Positions 10,102 to 17,491 of a DNA stretch of 64,000 nucleotides are shown here, piece after piece (position 1 is the first letter of the stretch; every line of letters starts with the position of its first letter). Source of the DNA: Legionella anisa (GTDB taxonomy: Bacteria; Pseudomonadota; Gammaproteobacteria; Legionellales; Legionellaceae); the NCBI RefSeq assembly GCF_001467525.1, contig NZ_LNXS01000006.1:1-64000 (forward strand). The letters run 5' to 3'. Below the pieces are notes generated by a model that did not search any database, was not told where the DNA came from, and saw only the letters and a list, made by a program, of their open reading frames with translations. Position numbers and translations under genes: made by a program.

Positions 10102-10671
10102 ATGCGTACTGCATTTATCGGCTTGGACTATATTATTGATATTATGCATCCTCAAGGAAAAATCGCCCGTTCCGCTTCACATGCACAGGAGCGTGATGTA
10201 ATTAAAAAAGTAAATAAGGCGCTGGAGATTGCAAAACTAAAAAATTGGTTAGCCATAATGGTTAAAGTGGGTTTTAGTACACATTATATAGAGCAACCGA
10301 AACACTCTCCTCTCTTTGGTAAAGTTCATGAATTGGGTGCACTTAAGTTAGGTACTGAAGGAACTGAATTTCATCCGGAATTGCAAATTGGTGATAGTTT
10401 AGTCATTGTTAAACCTCGAGTTAGTGCCTTTTATGCAACGGCACTTGATGCTGCATTACGAGCAAATCAAATTGAACGACTTATTATAGGAGGAGTAAGC
10501 ACTTCTTGGGCGGTGCAAAGCACGGCTCGCGATGCCCATGATCGTGACTATAAGGTTTGTATCGTTGAAGATATATGTGCAGCAGCGAATCAGGAGGAGC
10601 ATCAATTTTCCATCCAATTAATGGAGAAAATAGCACACATAGTAACGGTAAATGAATTAAAAGGTATTTGA
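10102..10671 (+). CDS. Isochorismatase-fold hydrolase lacking the catalytic cysteine
   Basis: The 189-residue protein has the isochorismatase-like fold pattern: Asp9 in the first strand (AFIGLDY), Lys104 in VKPRVSAF, and the third-site loop GGVSTSWAVQSTARDAHDRDY. Where cysteine hydrolases such as nicotinamidases have the nucleophilic Cys (T-x-x-C-V), this protein has Ala137 (codon GCG, sequence T134-S-W-A-V). EntB- and PhzD-type enzymes also lack this cysteine and hydrolyse a vinyl ether using Asp alone, so it may be active on isochorismate-like compounds, or may be inactive. A GGAG site precedes the ATG. Its stop codon overlaps the next gene's ATG (TGATG), so the two are translationally coupled. 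Confidence 0.78.
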   Translation: MRTAFIGLDYIIDIMHPQGKIARSASHAQERDVIKKVNKALEIAKLKNWLAIMVKVGFSTHYIEQPKHSPLFGKVHELGALKLGTEGTEFHPELQIGDSLVIVKPRVSAFYATALDAALRANQIERLIIGGVSTSWAVQSTARDAHDRDYKVCIVEDICAAANQEEHQFSIQLMEKIAHIVTVNELKGI

Positions 10672-11699
10672 TGCAGGTTATTTCTAAGGCGATACACGCA
10701 GTAAAAGATGAGATTCTGCTATGGCCGTTGATAAGAGGTATTATTGTATTATTGCCTTTCGCTTTTCTTTATTTGCATACCAATAATCCACGTTGGCTCC
10801 AGTCTTCTGTATTGACTATGGCAACCCTGATTGTAGAAGAGCGACTGGCACTGACTGCATTAGGCGTATTACTCCATGGCAGTATGATTATTGCAATGTT
10901 TTATTTGCTCTTTTTAACCCAACTAAAACCTGTGTTGTATGTTGTTTCATGTTCCCTTGCAGCAACGATTGTGATCTGGGTAACAATAAAAGGAGAGAAG
11001 TTACGTCCTTTGGGAAGTTGGACTTTTATTCCTGCCATTATTCTTGCTACGGAATTTGCAGCTGAGACTAAGCCCGCAACAATGTTTTATCAAGCGCCTC
11101 AATTCTTACCTTATTTAGTGTTTGCATTAATCCCTACTTTATTGATCGCGCAGATTGATAAAATGAGAGCATTTTATAAAAAACGTGTCACACATTATCA
11201 TCCCTTGCGATTGGGCGGTTTAGGTGATTTCGGAGAAAAAAAACCTTATATTGAAAGCCTGATCGCTATGGCACTTGCTGTTTTTATTTCTGCATTTTTA
11301 GTTGAGTATTTGCAAATGGAAAATGGCCAATGGATGATTTGGGGTGCGGCAAGTGTTGTGACCGGTAACATAACGACAACGCCACAAAAATTACGTCAAC
11401 GTGTTACAGGGGTCTCCATCGGTGTCCCCTTAGGTATTTTATTAGGTCAATTTATTCCTGATACCCCTTTTGATTTGACTTTTGCCGTGTGTGGTGTTTT
11501 TTTAACTTTAGTGGCTTTTCGTCGTTATGCGGTTGCATATACTTTCCGGTGTTTCTTTGTTACAACAGCGGTGATACTGGCGACTCAGTCAGTTAGTGTT
11601 GCTTCAGAGCGCTTTACTCACGTTATATTGGGCGGACTCGTAGGATTCATGTGTGTTATGATCTGCCATTTTTGCTTACTTTACACAACAAAAAAATAA
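10671..11699 (+). CDS. FUSC-family inner-membrane protein
   Basis: The 342-residue protein contains about nine to ten hydrophobic segments in two blocks, separated by a hydrophilic stretch near residues 165-200. The second block, including QWMIWGAASVVTGNITTTPQKLRQRVTGVSIGVPLG and the terminal ERFTHVILGGLVG helix, matches the FUSC (fusaric acid resistance/aromatic acid exporter) pattern. The predicted role is export of a small aromatic or organic acid. The ATG at 10671 overlaps the upstream stop codon; a TTG one codon earlier is less likely. Coupling to an isochorismatase-fold gene suggests a shared aromatic substrate, which is inference. No periplasmic adaptor or outer-membrane partner lies next to it. 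Confidence 0.68.
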   Translation: MQVISKAIHAVKDEILLWPLIRGIIVLLPFAFLYLHTNNPRWLQSSVLTMATLIVEERLALTALGVLLHGSMIIAMFYLLFLTQLKPVLYVVSCSLAATIVIWVTIKGEKLRPLGSWTFIPAIILATEFAAETKPATMFYQAPQFLPYLVFALIPTLLIAQIDKMRAFYKKRVTHYHPLRLGGLGDFGEKKPYIESLIAMALAVFISAFLVEYLQMENGQWMIWGAASVVTGNITTTPQKLRQRVTGVSIGVPLGILLGQFIPDTPFDLTFAVCGVFLTLVAFRRYAVAYTFRCFFVTTAVILATQSVSVASERFTHVILGGLVGFMCVMICHFCLLYTTKK

Positions 11700-11819
11700 A
11701 ATTTAAAATTCAGGTGTCATTTGAATTTTTGAACGTGTTACATTAAGGCTTAGATATATTTTATCAATGTTCTGTGTAGGAAGATTTTCTAATAAATTAA
11801 GCTATAGGGGGGTATAACT

Positions 11820-12524
11820 ATGCATTATCGAATGAGTTATTCAAGCGCTATTATTCCTGTTTTATTGGTTTTATTGATTATCCCAACTATTTCTTCAGCA
11901 GCACAAAAATCTAATCTGCGGAATATGCGTTATTGCGAGATTATTTTTTCTAAAAGTATCAGTTATTATGCAGTATATAATACGATTGGACTTAATGATT
12001 GCCCACAAAATATTTGGGCTAAGATAACACCTAAGGATGTAGAAAAAGCGACAGGATCAACCCATGTTCACTTGAATGGTCCTCGTTACTGGACAATTGA
12101 TGGGATGAAAAATTCTGAGCTGGTCAACCCCGATGTCATGACATTTAATGGGTTGGCTATGCGAGAAGCGGGAATACTCCGTATTCGTATAAAGGATGTA
12201 TTATTGGCTGTTCCTTATAAGCTGCGAGAAGTTGCTCGTACAACAACGTGGGTTTATGATGCTGGAAAGCCTGTTTATGAACTCATTGACCCAAAGGGCA
12301 ATGTGTTTGTCATGCAATCCTATAGTGTGCAAAAAGTACCACAAACAGAACAATCTCTAGCTCAGTTGGGTGCAAAACTGAAGTTGCCTGCCCATTGGCA
12401 ATTTAAAACAGGAGTTCTTAAGAAAACAAGCACAGTACAAGCGATTGATAATATGGCTGTAGTTGTTCAAGATGATTTTTTAAATACTTATCAAAAAGCA
12501 ACTCACGATTTGCTTGCGGATTAA
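11820..12524 (+). CDS. Exported hypothetical protein
   Basis: The 234-residue protein has an N-terminal hydrophobic signal (about residues 8-27, ending TISSAAQ) and is expected in the periplasm or outside the cell. I do not recognise the family. The mature part includes a single Cys pair (RYCEI and NDCPQN, residues about 39 and 59), which may form a disulphide, and conserved-looking segments such as LNGPRYWTIDGM and PVYELIDPKGNVFVMQSYS. A GGGG ribosome site lies about 9 bases before the ATG. It is followed by a very stable hairpin at 12634-12722 and converges on the cysteine-rich secreted gene. Confidence 0.65.
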   Translation: MHYRMSYSSAIIPVLLVLLIIPTISSAAQKSNLRNMRYCEIIFSKSISYYAVYNTIGLNDCPQNIWAKITPKDVEKATGSTHVHLNGPRYWTIDGMKNSELVNPDVMTFNGLAMREAGILRIRIKDVLLAVPYKLREVARTTTWVYDAGKPVYELIDPKGNVFVMQSYSVQKVPQTEQSLAQLGAKLKLPAHWQFKTGVLKKTSTVQAIDNMAVVVQDDFLNTYQKATHDLLAD

Positions 12525-12633
12525 AGAGAGCCACAATAAATGGAAAATTCGAATTGCTACGATCTCTATTTTTAATTCGATGTAGCTTTTTAAATTTCTC
12601 TGAATTAAGACGCATCATCTTGGAGTTCTTGCC

Positions 12634-12722
12634 TAACCTGTGAATTTTGCTTTAGTGCAAGGTGTAATCGTTTCGAGGGGCGAAATGGTTACGCTTTGCA
12701 CTAAAGTAAAAGGCGCAGGTTA
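12634..12722 (+). ncRNA. Long hairpin (42-bp arms, 5-nt loop) between convergent genes
   Basis: The left arm (12634-12675) and right arm (12681-12722) flank the loop AGGGG. The inner 30 positions differ at five places, and every difference is a G or T on the plus-strand left arm facing T or G on the right, so plus-strand RNA keeps a G-U pair at all five. In the minus-strand RNA the same positions are A-C mismatches. The outer part adds one further wobble and two adjacent real mismatches. No T-run follows on either side, so it is not a classical intrinsic terminator. It ends one base before the stop codon of the minus-strand gene. It could be an RNA-level structure or an aged palindromic repeat; the function is unproved. 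Confidence 0.55.
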
Positions 12723-13253
12723 TTACTCATTGAGCACTTTAATGGGAAATGGAGGCAGTTCTTTATGGGCTTTTAAAAAGTCCGTTATTTGTTCTCCATC
12801 CTTAACTCTTGCAGATGAATACAGTCCAGTAGTACATGTATTTTTAGTATACTTATCAGTAACAATCATGTAAGGACCTTTATTACGTACTATAGAGCAC
12901 AGGCACTTTGCTTTTGTGGGATCTTTTTTATCAATGACGCAAGGACTATCCAAACACCATGCCCAAGGACGATCATTTTTACACATTGCATAAGATTTAA
13001 TAGGATAATAGCGTGATTTAATGAGTTCTCCTTTATTCGTTTTCTTTACGCTAGAACACGACTTTGTACCTACGGAGTATCCTTTGTGTACACTGCAATG
13101 ACAAGATACCCAACCTTTTTTTCCAGGTATTGGTTTACAGGGTGCTGTAGTACATAAAGCAAATTTGCTTTTGCAAAGAGTGAAATCAGAAGTTTTAGCA
13201 CTTATGGGGAAAGTAAACATCAATAATAAAAATATAAGTAGATTTTTTTTCAT
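12723..13253 (-). CDS. Secreted cysteine-rich protein with two repeated modules
   Basis: The 176-residue protein has a clear signal peptide (MKKNLLIFLLLMFTFPISA, cleavage after residue 19). The mature chain has twelve cysteines in two matching modules: C-x6-C-x4-C-x11-C-x-C-x12-C (about residues 27-66) and C-x8-C-x4-C-x11-C-x-C-x20-C (about residues 90-140). The even count and repeated spacing suggest disulphide-bonded or metal-binding duplicated domains. I do not recognise the family and assign no function. It converges with the exported gene at 11820-12524 across a long hairpin. Confidence 0.7.
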   Translation of the reverse strand: MKKNLLIFLLLMFTFPISAKTSDFTLCKSKFALCTTAPCKPIPGKKGWVSCHCSVHKGYSVGTKSCSSVKKTNKGELIKSRYYPIKSYAMCKNDRPWAWCLDSPCVIDKKDPTKAKCLCSIVRNKGPYMIVTDKYTKNTCTTGLYSSARVKDGEQITDFLKAHKELPPFPIKVLNE

Positions 13254-13277
13254 GTTTTGTGTTCCTTATATTTGTTT

Positions 13278-13883
13278 TTATTTCCATACGAGAATTTCTG
13301 GCAATTTACGAGGTACTACTGGGTGAGTTCCGGCTGGAGTCCCTACAATAATGGGGGCAATTGCTGTTATATCAGAAGGAATATTCAGTTTTGTTTTCCA
13401 TTCAGGAGTATTCAATGCTGAAACCGCAAGGCCGATAACACAGGTACCCAGTCCTTGAGCACACGCAGCGAGTATTAAGTTTTCAGCTGCCAACCAACAA
13501 TCTGCAGCTACAAAATGGCCATGATATTTACTGTAAATAATGATGAGGGTGCTTGCATTATAAAATGCATGAAAATCAGGATCATTTATAAGTTCTTGCA
13601 GATATCTCATCTGCATTTTTGAATAGTTAAGGGATTCTGAGTATATGAGGGCTTTCACACTGTCTGATAAACGATCCAGTGTATTCTGATCTTGAATTAC
13701 AGCAAAAGACCATGGTTCTTCATGCATGGCAGTAGGCGCTTGAACTGCGGCATCAAGTAATGAATTAATGGTTGTCCGATCAAGTTTTTTTGATGTGTAA
13801 TTACGTATGGATCGACGTTTGTAAATTATTTCAATTTCGTGCATTAGGGCTTTTTCTTCCTTGTGTTTTTTTGAAGTAGCCAT
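13278..13883 (-). CDS. Nitroreductase-family FMN oxidoreductase
   Basis: The protein of about 201 residues shows the nitroreductase signatures: the FMN-phosphate motif RRSIRNYTSKKLD near residue 25, AAVQAPTAMHEEPWSFAVIQD near residue 50, and the C-terminal AAENLILAACAQGLGTCVIG. Such enzymes are homodimeric flavoproteins reducing nitro groups, quinones or enones with NAD(P)H. Two starts are possible: ATG 13895 has no clear ribosome site, while ATG 13883 has GGAG six bases upstream and is preferred. The gene lies 24 bases upstream of the cysteine-rich secreted gene on the same strand, so they may be cotranscribed. Substrate unknown. Confidence 0.85.
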   Translation of the reverse strand: MATSKKHKEEKALMHEIEIIYKRRSIRNYTSKKLDRTTINSLLDAAVQAPTAMHEEPWSFAVIQDQNTLDRLSDSVKALIYSESLNYSKMQMRYLQELINDPDFHAFYNASTLIIIYSKYHGHFVAADCWLAAENLILAACAQGLGTCVIGLAVSALNTPEWKTKLNIPSDITAIAPIIVGTPAGTHPVVPRKLPEILVWK

Positions 13884-13895
13884 AATTTTCTCCAT

Positions 13896-14340
13896 TTAAA
13901 CCCTGTGACCTATATAATCACAGGAAAAATAACACATTTTTTTCATACGACGATTTCTAGGAGTTTGTTATGCTTGTTTTTCATGACAAACATAAGAACT
14001 CCTTTTCCTAGGGCGATGAATTGTTTGTAAATGATAAACCTCTGCTAGGTATGGATGTTTTTTCATAACATCAGAATAATTCCTTTTATGGTTCTTAAAT
14101 TTTGGTTCATCTTCTCGCTTTGTCAAGTTTATCAAATCAGGCTCGATTGATTTAAGGAAACAAAGTATTATTGGGGGGTATTAGAAGTAACTCAAATAAT
14201 CGTATAAGTAGCATTTTGGGATTGTTGATGATGTAATTGAAGAATGGTCGTTGCGCATTTCGATGTTTAGTGACTATTTTATGATTTATTCATTACCAAT
14301 GAGGCGTGCATGTTTCGTTATAATATGGATCTGAAATACT
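13896..14340. other. Divergent intergenic region with an imperfect palindrome
   Basis: No gene is supported in these 445 bases between the nitroreductase gene (minus) and the HAD gene (plus). Positions 13954-14012 form an imperfect palindrome whose arms contain GGAGTTTGTTATG and, inverted, GGAGTTCTTATG, flanked by CTAGG on both sides. It lies within 60-110 bases of the nitroreductase start and could be a regulatory site or an old repeat. The rest is AT-rich without recognisable features. Confidence 0.4.
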
Positions 14341-15003
14341 ATGTATGACGCGATTATTTTTGATTTTGATGGGGTTATTTTAGATAGCGAACCCCTTCAC
14401 TATGAAGCATGCTGTCATGTACTTAAGTTATTAGGGATAACGATAAGTTATTCTGAATATATGAAAAAATATTTGGGTTTTTCTGACAAGGACATGTTCC
14501 CAAGGCTATTACTCAACGAGGGATTTAGCTGTTCCGATAGTGAAATCAAACATTTGATTCAACAAAAAGCCAGTGCCTACATCAACATTATTCGTAATCG
14601 AGACTCCTTACCTCTGATTGTAGATTTTGAGCAATTTATTTTTAAAATTGCTCCTAAGATTAATAAAATCGCCATTTGTAGTGGATCCAGCCGCAGCGAA
14701 ATTACTGCCGTACTCTCTAAAGTAAGGCAAGGAAAATTACACGCTTATTTTAATACCATTGTTACAACGGAAGATGTACAGAGCGGAAAACCATCTCCTG
14801 AGGGCTATTTACTCACTGCCAAACGTTTAAAGGTTGCTCCTGGACGTTGTTTGGTAATCGAAGACACACTCCATGGAGTCAAAGCAGCTAAAGCGGCGGG
14901 GATGCAAGTAATTGGTTTGACGACAACCTATGACAAACATCAATTTTTAATTGCGGATAAAGTCATTACAGGGTATAGACAGTTATTAGCTCGAGTTTGG
15001 TAA
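14341..15003 (+). CDS. HAD-superfamily phosphatase, beta-phosphoglucomutase-like
   Basis: The 220-residue protein has the four HAD motifs in order: motif I DFDGVILDSEP (residues 8-18), motif II threonine/serine in ICSGSS near residue 117, motif III lysine in SGKPSPEGY near residue 155, and motif IV VIEDTLHGVKAAKAAGM near residue 178. A helical cap lies between motifs I and II, as in subfamily IA enzymes such as beta-phosphoglucomutase and phosphoglycolate phosphatase. It probably hydrolyses a small phosphorylated metabolite in the cytosol. The exact substrate cannot be told from the sequence. It is a single gene followed by palindromic repeats. Confidence 0.87.
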   Translation: MYDAIIFDFDGVILDSEPLHYEACCHVLKLLGITISYSEYMKKYLGFSDKDMFPRLLLNEGFSCSDSEIKHLIQQKASAYINIIRNRDSLPLIVDFEQFIFKIAPKINKIAICSGSSRSEITAVLSKVRQGKLHAYFNTIVTTEDVQSGKPSPEGYLLTAKRLKVAPGRCLVIEDTLHGVKAAKAAGMQVIGLTTTYDKHQFLIADKVITGYRQLLARVW

Positions 15004-15041
15004 TGGTAAGCATTTACGCAATGGCGTCACCTTAAGGGAGT

Positions 15042-15098
15042 CTGGGTGAAGGTCCGAAGGACCGAAACCCGGGTTTCACTTCGTTTCACCCAGGCTAC
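15042..15098. repeat. GTAGCCTGGGTG-family palindrome
   Basis: The inverted repeat runs from CTGGGTGAA to TTCACCCAGGCTAC with an AACCCGGGTT centre, matching the family copies at 23413, 27204 and 49188. A further half element (TGTAGCCTGAGTGGACGCAGC) lies near 15173-15195. This 250-base gap between convergent genes holds no gene. Confidence 0.8.
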
Positions 15099-15253
15099 AC
15101 GTATATCCGTGAGAGTTAGGTGTGTTTAAGTTGATGCCATTGCTTGAACGGTTACTGGTAATGTGTATTCATGTAGCCTGAGTGGACGCAGCAAAATTCG
15201 GAAAAGTTCTTGGAATACCCCTGCTTCCACTTAGTCATTCAAAATAAGCGGCT

Positions 15254-15778
15254 CTATTGATTTGCTAACCAGTCTTCATAAGTTAAAGCAAAGCGAAAAT
15301 GATCACACCATACGTCGTTCATTTTTAAGTATCTTGGGGAGAATCCTTCTTTAAGAAAGCCATTTTGGGTGGCTAAATGAATGGATGCAGTATTAGTAGG
15401 TTGGATGTTTGCTTCAATTCGATGCAGTTTTAATTCTAAGAAAATTTCTTTTAAAACCAGTTTTAATGCGCGACTCATTAGTCCTTGGCCAGCATAGGAT
15501 ACCGATGCAAAATAACCCATGTACGCACTTTGAAATACACCGTGCACCATGTCATTAATATTGAATACACCGATAATGTCTTCATTCCGATTTAATGCTA
15601 AAAAACATCGGCGATCCTCGTGCTGATATTTTTGTAAATAGGCTTGAAACTCCTCATGGGTTTGGGGGGTACTAACAAATGGATAGTGAAAATCCCGGCT
15701 TTTTTGCATGGTCAGGAGAAAATTGACTTCATCATGCTGACTTAATGTACGCAGCAATAGTGTATTTGTTGTTTGCAT
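15254..15778 (-). CDS. GNAT-family N-acetyltransferase (RimJ/RimL type)
   Basis: The protein of about 174 residues has the RimJ/RimL arrangement: LRTLSQHD at the N-terminus, a central beta strand with IIGVFNINDMV, the acetyl-CoA pyrophosphate loop YFASVSYAGQGLMSRAL (Q/R-x-x-G-x-A region), and the C-terminal LHRIEANIQPTNTASIHLATQNGFLKEGF typical of this branch. It is expected to acetylate an amino group, possibly a ribosomal-protein N-terminus or a small amine. I choose the ATG at 15778 because family members start close to that point; the longer reading from 15823 adds an unconserved leader. It converges with the HAD gene. Confidence 0.85.
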   Translation of the reverse strand: MQTTNTLLLRTLSQHDEVNFLLTMQKSRDFHYPFVSTPQTHEEFQAYLQKYQHEDRRCFLALNRNEDIIGVFNINDMVHGVFQSAYMGYFASVSYAGQGLMSRALKLVLKEIFLELKLHRIEANIQPTNTASIHLATQNGFLKEGFSPRYLKMNDVWCDHFRFALTYEDWLANQ

Positions 15779-15955
15779 AAGTATAAACGTTTGAGAAAGC
15801 GGACATATTATCACAGTTATCATGTAGGAGTTTAGGGTTTACCCTGAGGGTTTGAAACATCAAGGACTGATTTGAGTTGCAAAGCAAGTTCTTCATTTGA
15901 ATCACTTTATTATTTGGGATAAAATCGGCAAAAAAATACTCAGGTCATTGAAATC

Positions 15956-16801
15956 ATGCCACTAATTGTCAATTTATCAGCCATACATGCTTTGAAACCC
16001 ATCAGCTCCTGTGTTCGATCATTTGAGGATATTTGTGATCGTTATTCTACAGGTTATTTCAGTTGTTGCTCCAGTTTCTTTCAATCATGGACAAATTATG
16101 CTTGGCTTTTATGTATCAACTGGGTAGGAATGACTCTAAATTGATACAACCTTATCGTTTAGGCAAACTCACTACAGAGCAGTTTCTGGAGCGTTTATTG
16201 AAAATTTTTTCATTTCTTGAGGATGCGTCCTGAAAAGAGGGACATGGAGGAGTTAAAAGACAAGCAGTTGTATTCCAATACGTTTGCAAAGATGCTTTTA
16301 GAAGATGCTTGGAATTCACAAGTTGGATGGGATGAGTCAAAGGCAGATTATCTCACCGCATTAATTCATGAAGCGGAGCCTAAAAGAGATCCTATTTATT
16401 TCATTGCGAACACCAATGAATTGCATGTGTTACAGATTCTCAACATGTTGCGAAAAGCCTATCCATCCATTAATTTTTATCGAAATATTGATTTAAGTAT
16501 TAAAGAAGATAAAGAGCCAGTTGAAATTGCTCCCGGTATATTTCTTTGTTTATCTTATCGCTACCAACTATTTAAAACACAAGAGGAAAACCAAACGGTT
16601 GATCCCAGCTCAACTATGTCTTTACTCAATTATTTGGTTATGAAACAACTTACAGATGTCCCTGTTTCAGAACTTCGTGTTATTAGTCAACACCAAGAGG
16701 ATTTGGTTGAAGCACTACGCGTTGGTATTGATGCGGATCATATTTATCAGGCTAAAGATTATTTTGCAGTTCAAACAGCAAATATGAAGAAAATGAATTA
16801 A
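15956..16801 (+). pseudogene. Probable frameshifted gene of unknown function
   Basis: An intact 3' reading frame (16217-16801, from TTG 16217 or ATG 16223) encodes about 190 soluble residues, including DAWNSQVGWDESKADYL and PIYFIANTNELHVLQILN. Immediately upstream, another frame (from about 16039, ATG 16087, stop 16231-16233) reads convincingly as protein (QPYRLGKLTTEQFLERLLKI), and a third frame from ATG 15956 precedes that. Adjoining coding-like segments in shifting frames with no good ribosome site between them suggest one gene broken by two frameshifts. Alternatively the 3' frame is a complete small gene. It ends 4 bases before the deformylase ATG. The family is not recognised. Confidence 0.5.
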
Positions 16802-16805
16802 GTCT

Positions 16806-17471
16806 ATGGATAAGGTGTGTTTGGGACTCACATTATATTTTTTCTTACTAGGGAGTACCGCGAGTATGGCTATGGACATAGTAACCGTAGAACAACCTGA
16901 ATACCGCCAGGTTCTAAAGAGCAAGGCTCAAGAAGTCCAGTTTCCTTTAAGCCAGGAAGATAAAGAGTTAATTGCTGCAATGAAGACGAAATTGCATGGA
17001 TTGGGCGGGGTTGGCTTGGCTGCGCCCCAGGTAAACTGTGCAAAAAGAATAATTGCAGTTTATATTCCCGAAGAAGCGACTTTATTACGAGATAATGTTA
17101 AAAAATTCTATCCTATGCATATTATGATTAATCCAAATTACGAACCGATGGCAGGCTCTAAGATGCACCAAGATTTCGAAGGGTGCTATTCTGTTTCCAG
17201 CAAATCTGGGAAGGTTCCTCGTTATGAGCAAATCACTGTGAGTTATTATGATGAGTCAGGTCATTTTCATCAACAAATTGAAGAGGGATTTTATGCTCGG
17301 GTTTTACAACATGAAATTGATCATTTAAATGGTTTTTTAATTCTCGACCGGCTTACTCCAGATTGCATACAAGGTTCAGTGGAAGAAATGATGGCTTTAC
17401 GGCGAGAATCGTTACCCCCAGAGAAAAGAGCCATATTTGATCAGGTTGTTGCGCGAAAGAATAAAAAATAA
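16806..17471 (+). CDS. Peptide deformylase with N-terminal signal peptide
   Basis: The 221-residue protein contains all three deformylase motifs: GGVGLAAPQ (motif I, near residue 62), EGCYS (motif II, zinc-binding Cys, near residue 123) and QHEIDHLNG (motif III, H-E-x-x-H). The catalytic site looks complete. Unlike housekeeping deformylase, which is cytosolic, it begins with a hydrophobic stretch (VCLGLTLYFFLLGSTASMA, about residues 4-22) that reads as a cleavable signal peptide with an S-M-A site. It may therefore act in the periplasm, be secreted, or be membrane-held. Methionine 23 could instead be an internal start giving a cytosolic form. It is 4 bases downstream of the broken gene at 15956-16801. 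Confidence 0.82.
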   Translation: MDKVCLGLTLYFFLLGSTASMAMDIVTVEQPEYRQVLKSKAQEVQFPLSQEDKELIAAMKTKLHGLGGVGLAAPQVNCAKRIIAVYIPEEATLLRDNVKKFYPMHIMINPNYEPMAGSKMHQDFEGCYSVSSKSGKVPRYEQITVSYYDESGHFHQQIEEGFYARVLQHEIDHLNGFLILDRLTPDCIQGSVEEMMALRRESLPPEKRAIFDQVVARKNKK

Positions 17472-17491
17472 CCTTGAACTTAAAGATTAAC

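Noticed and set aside
15779..15823. Upstream extension of the acetyltransferase
   Set aside because: The extra leader MITVIICPLSQTFIL is not conserved in GNAT proteins and lacks a ribosome site.
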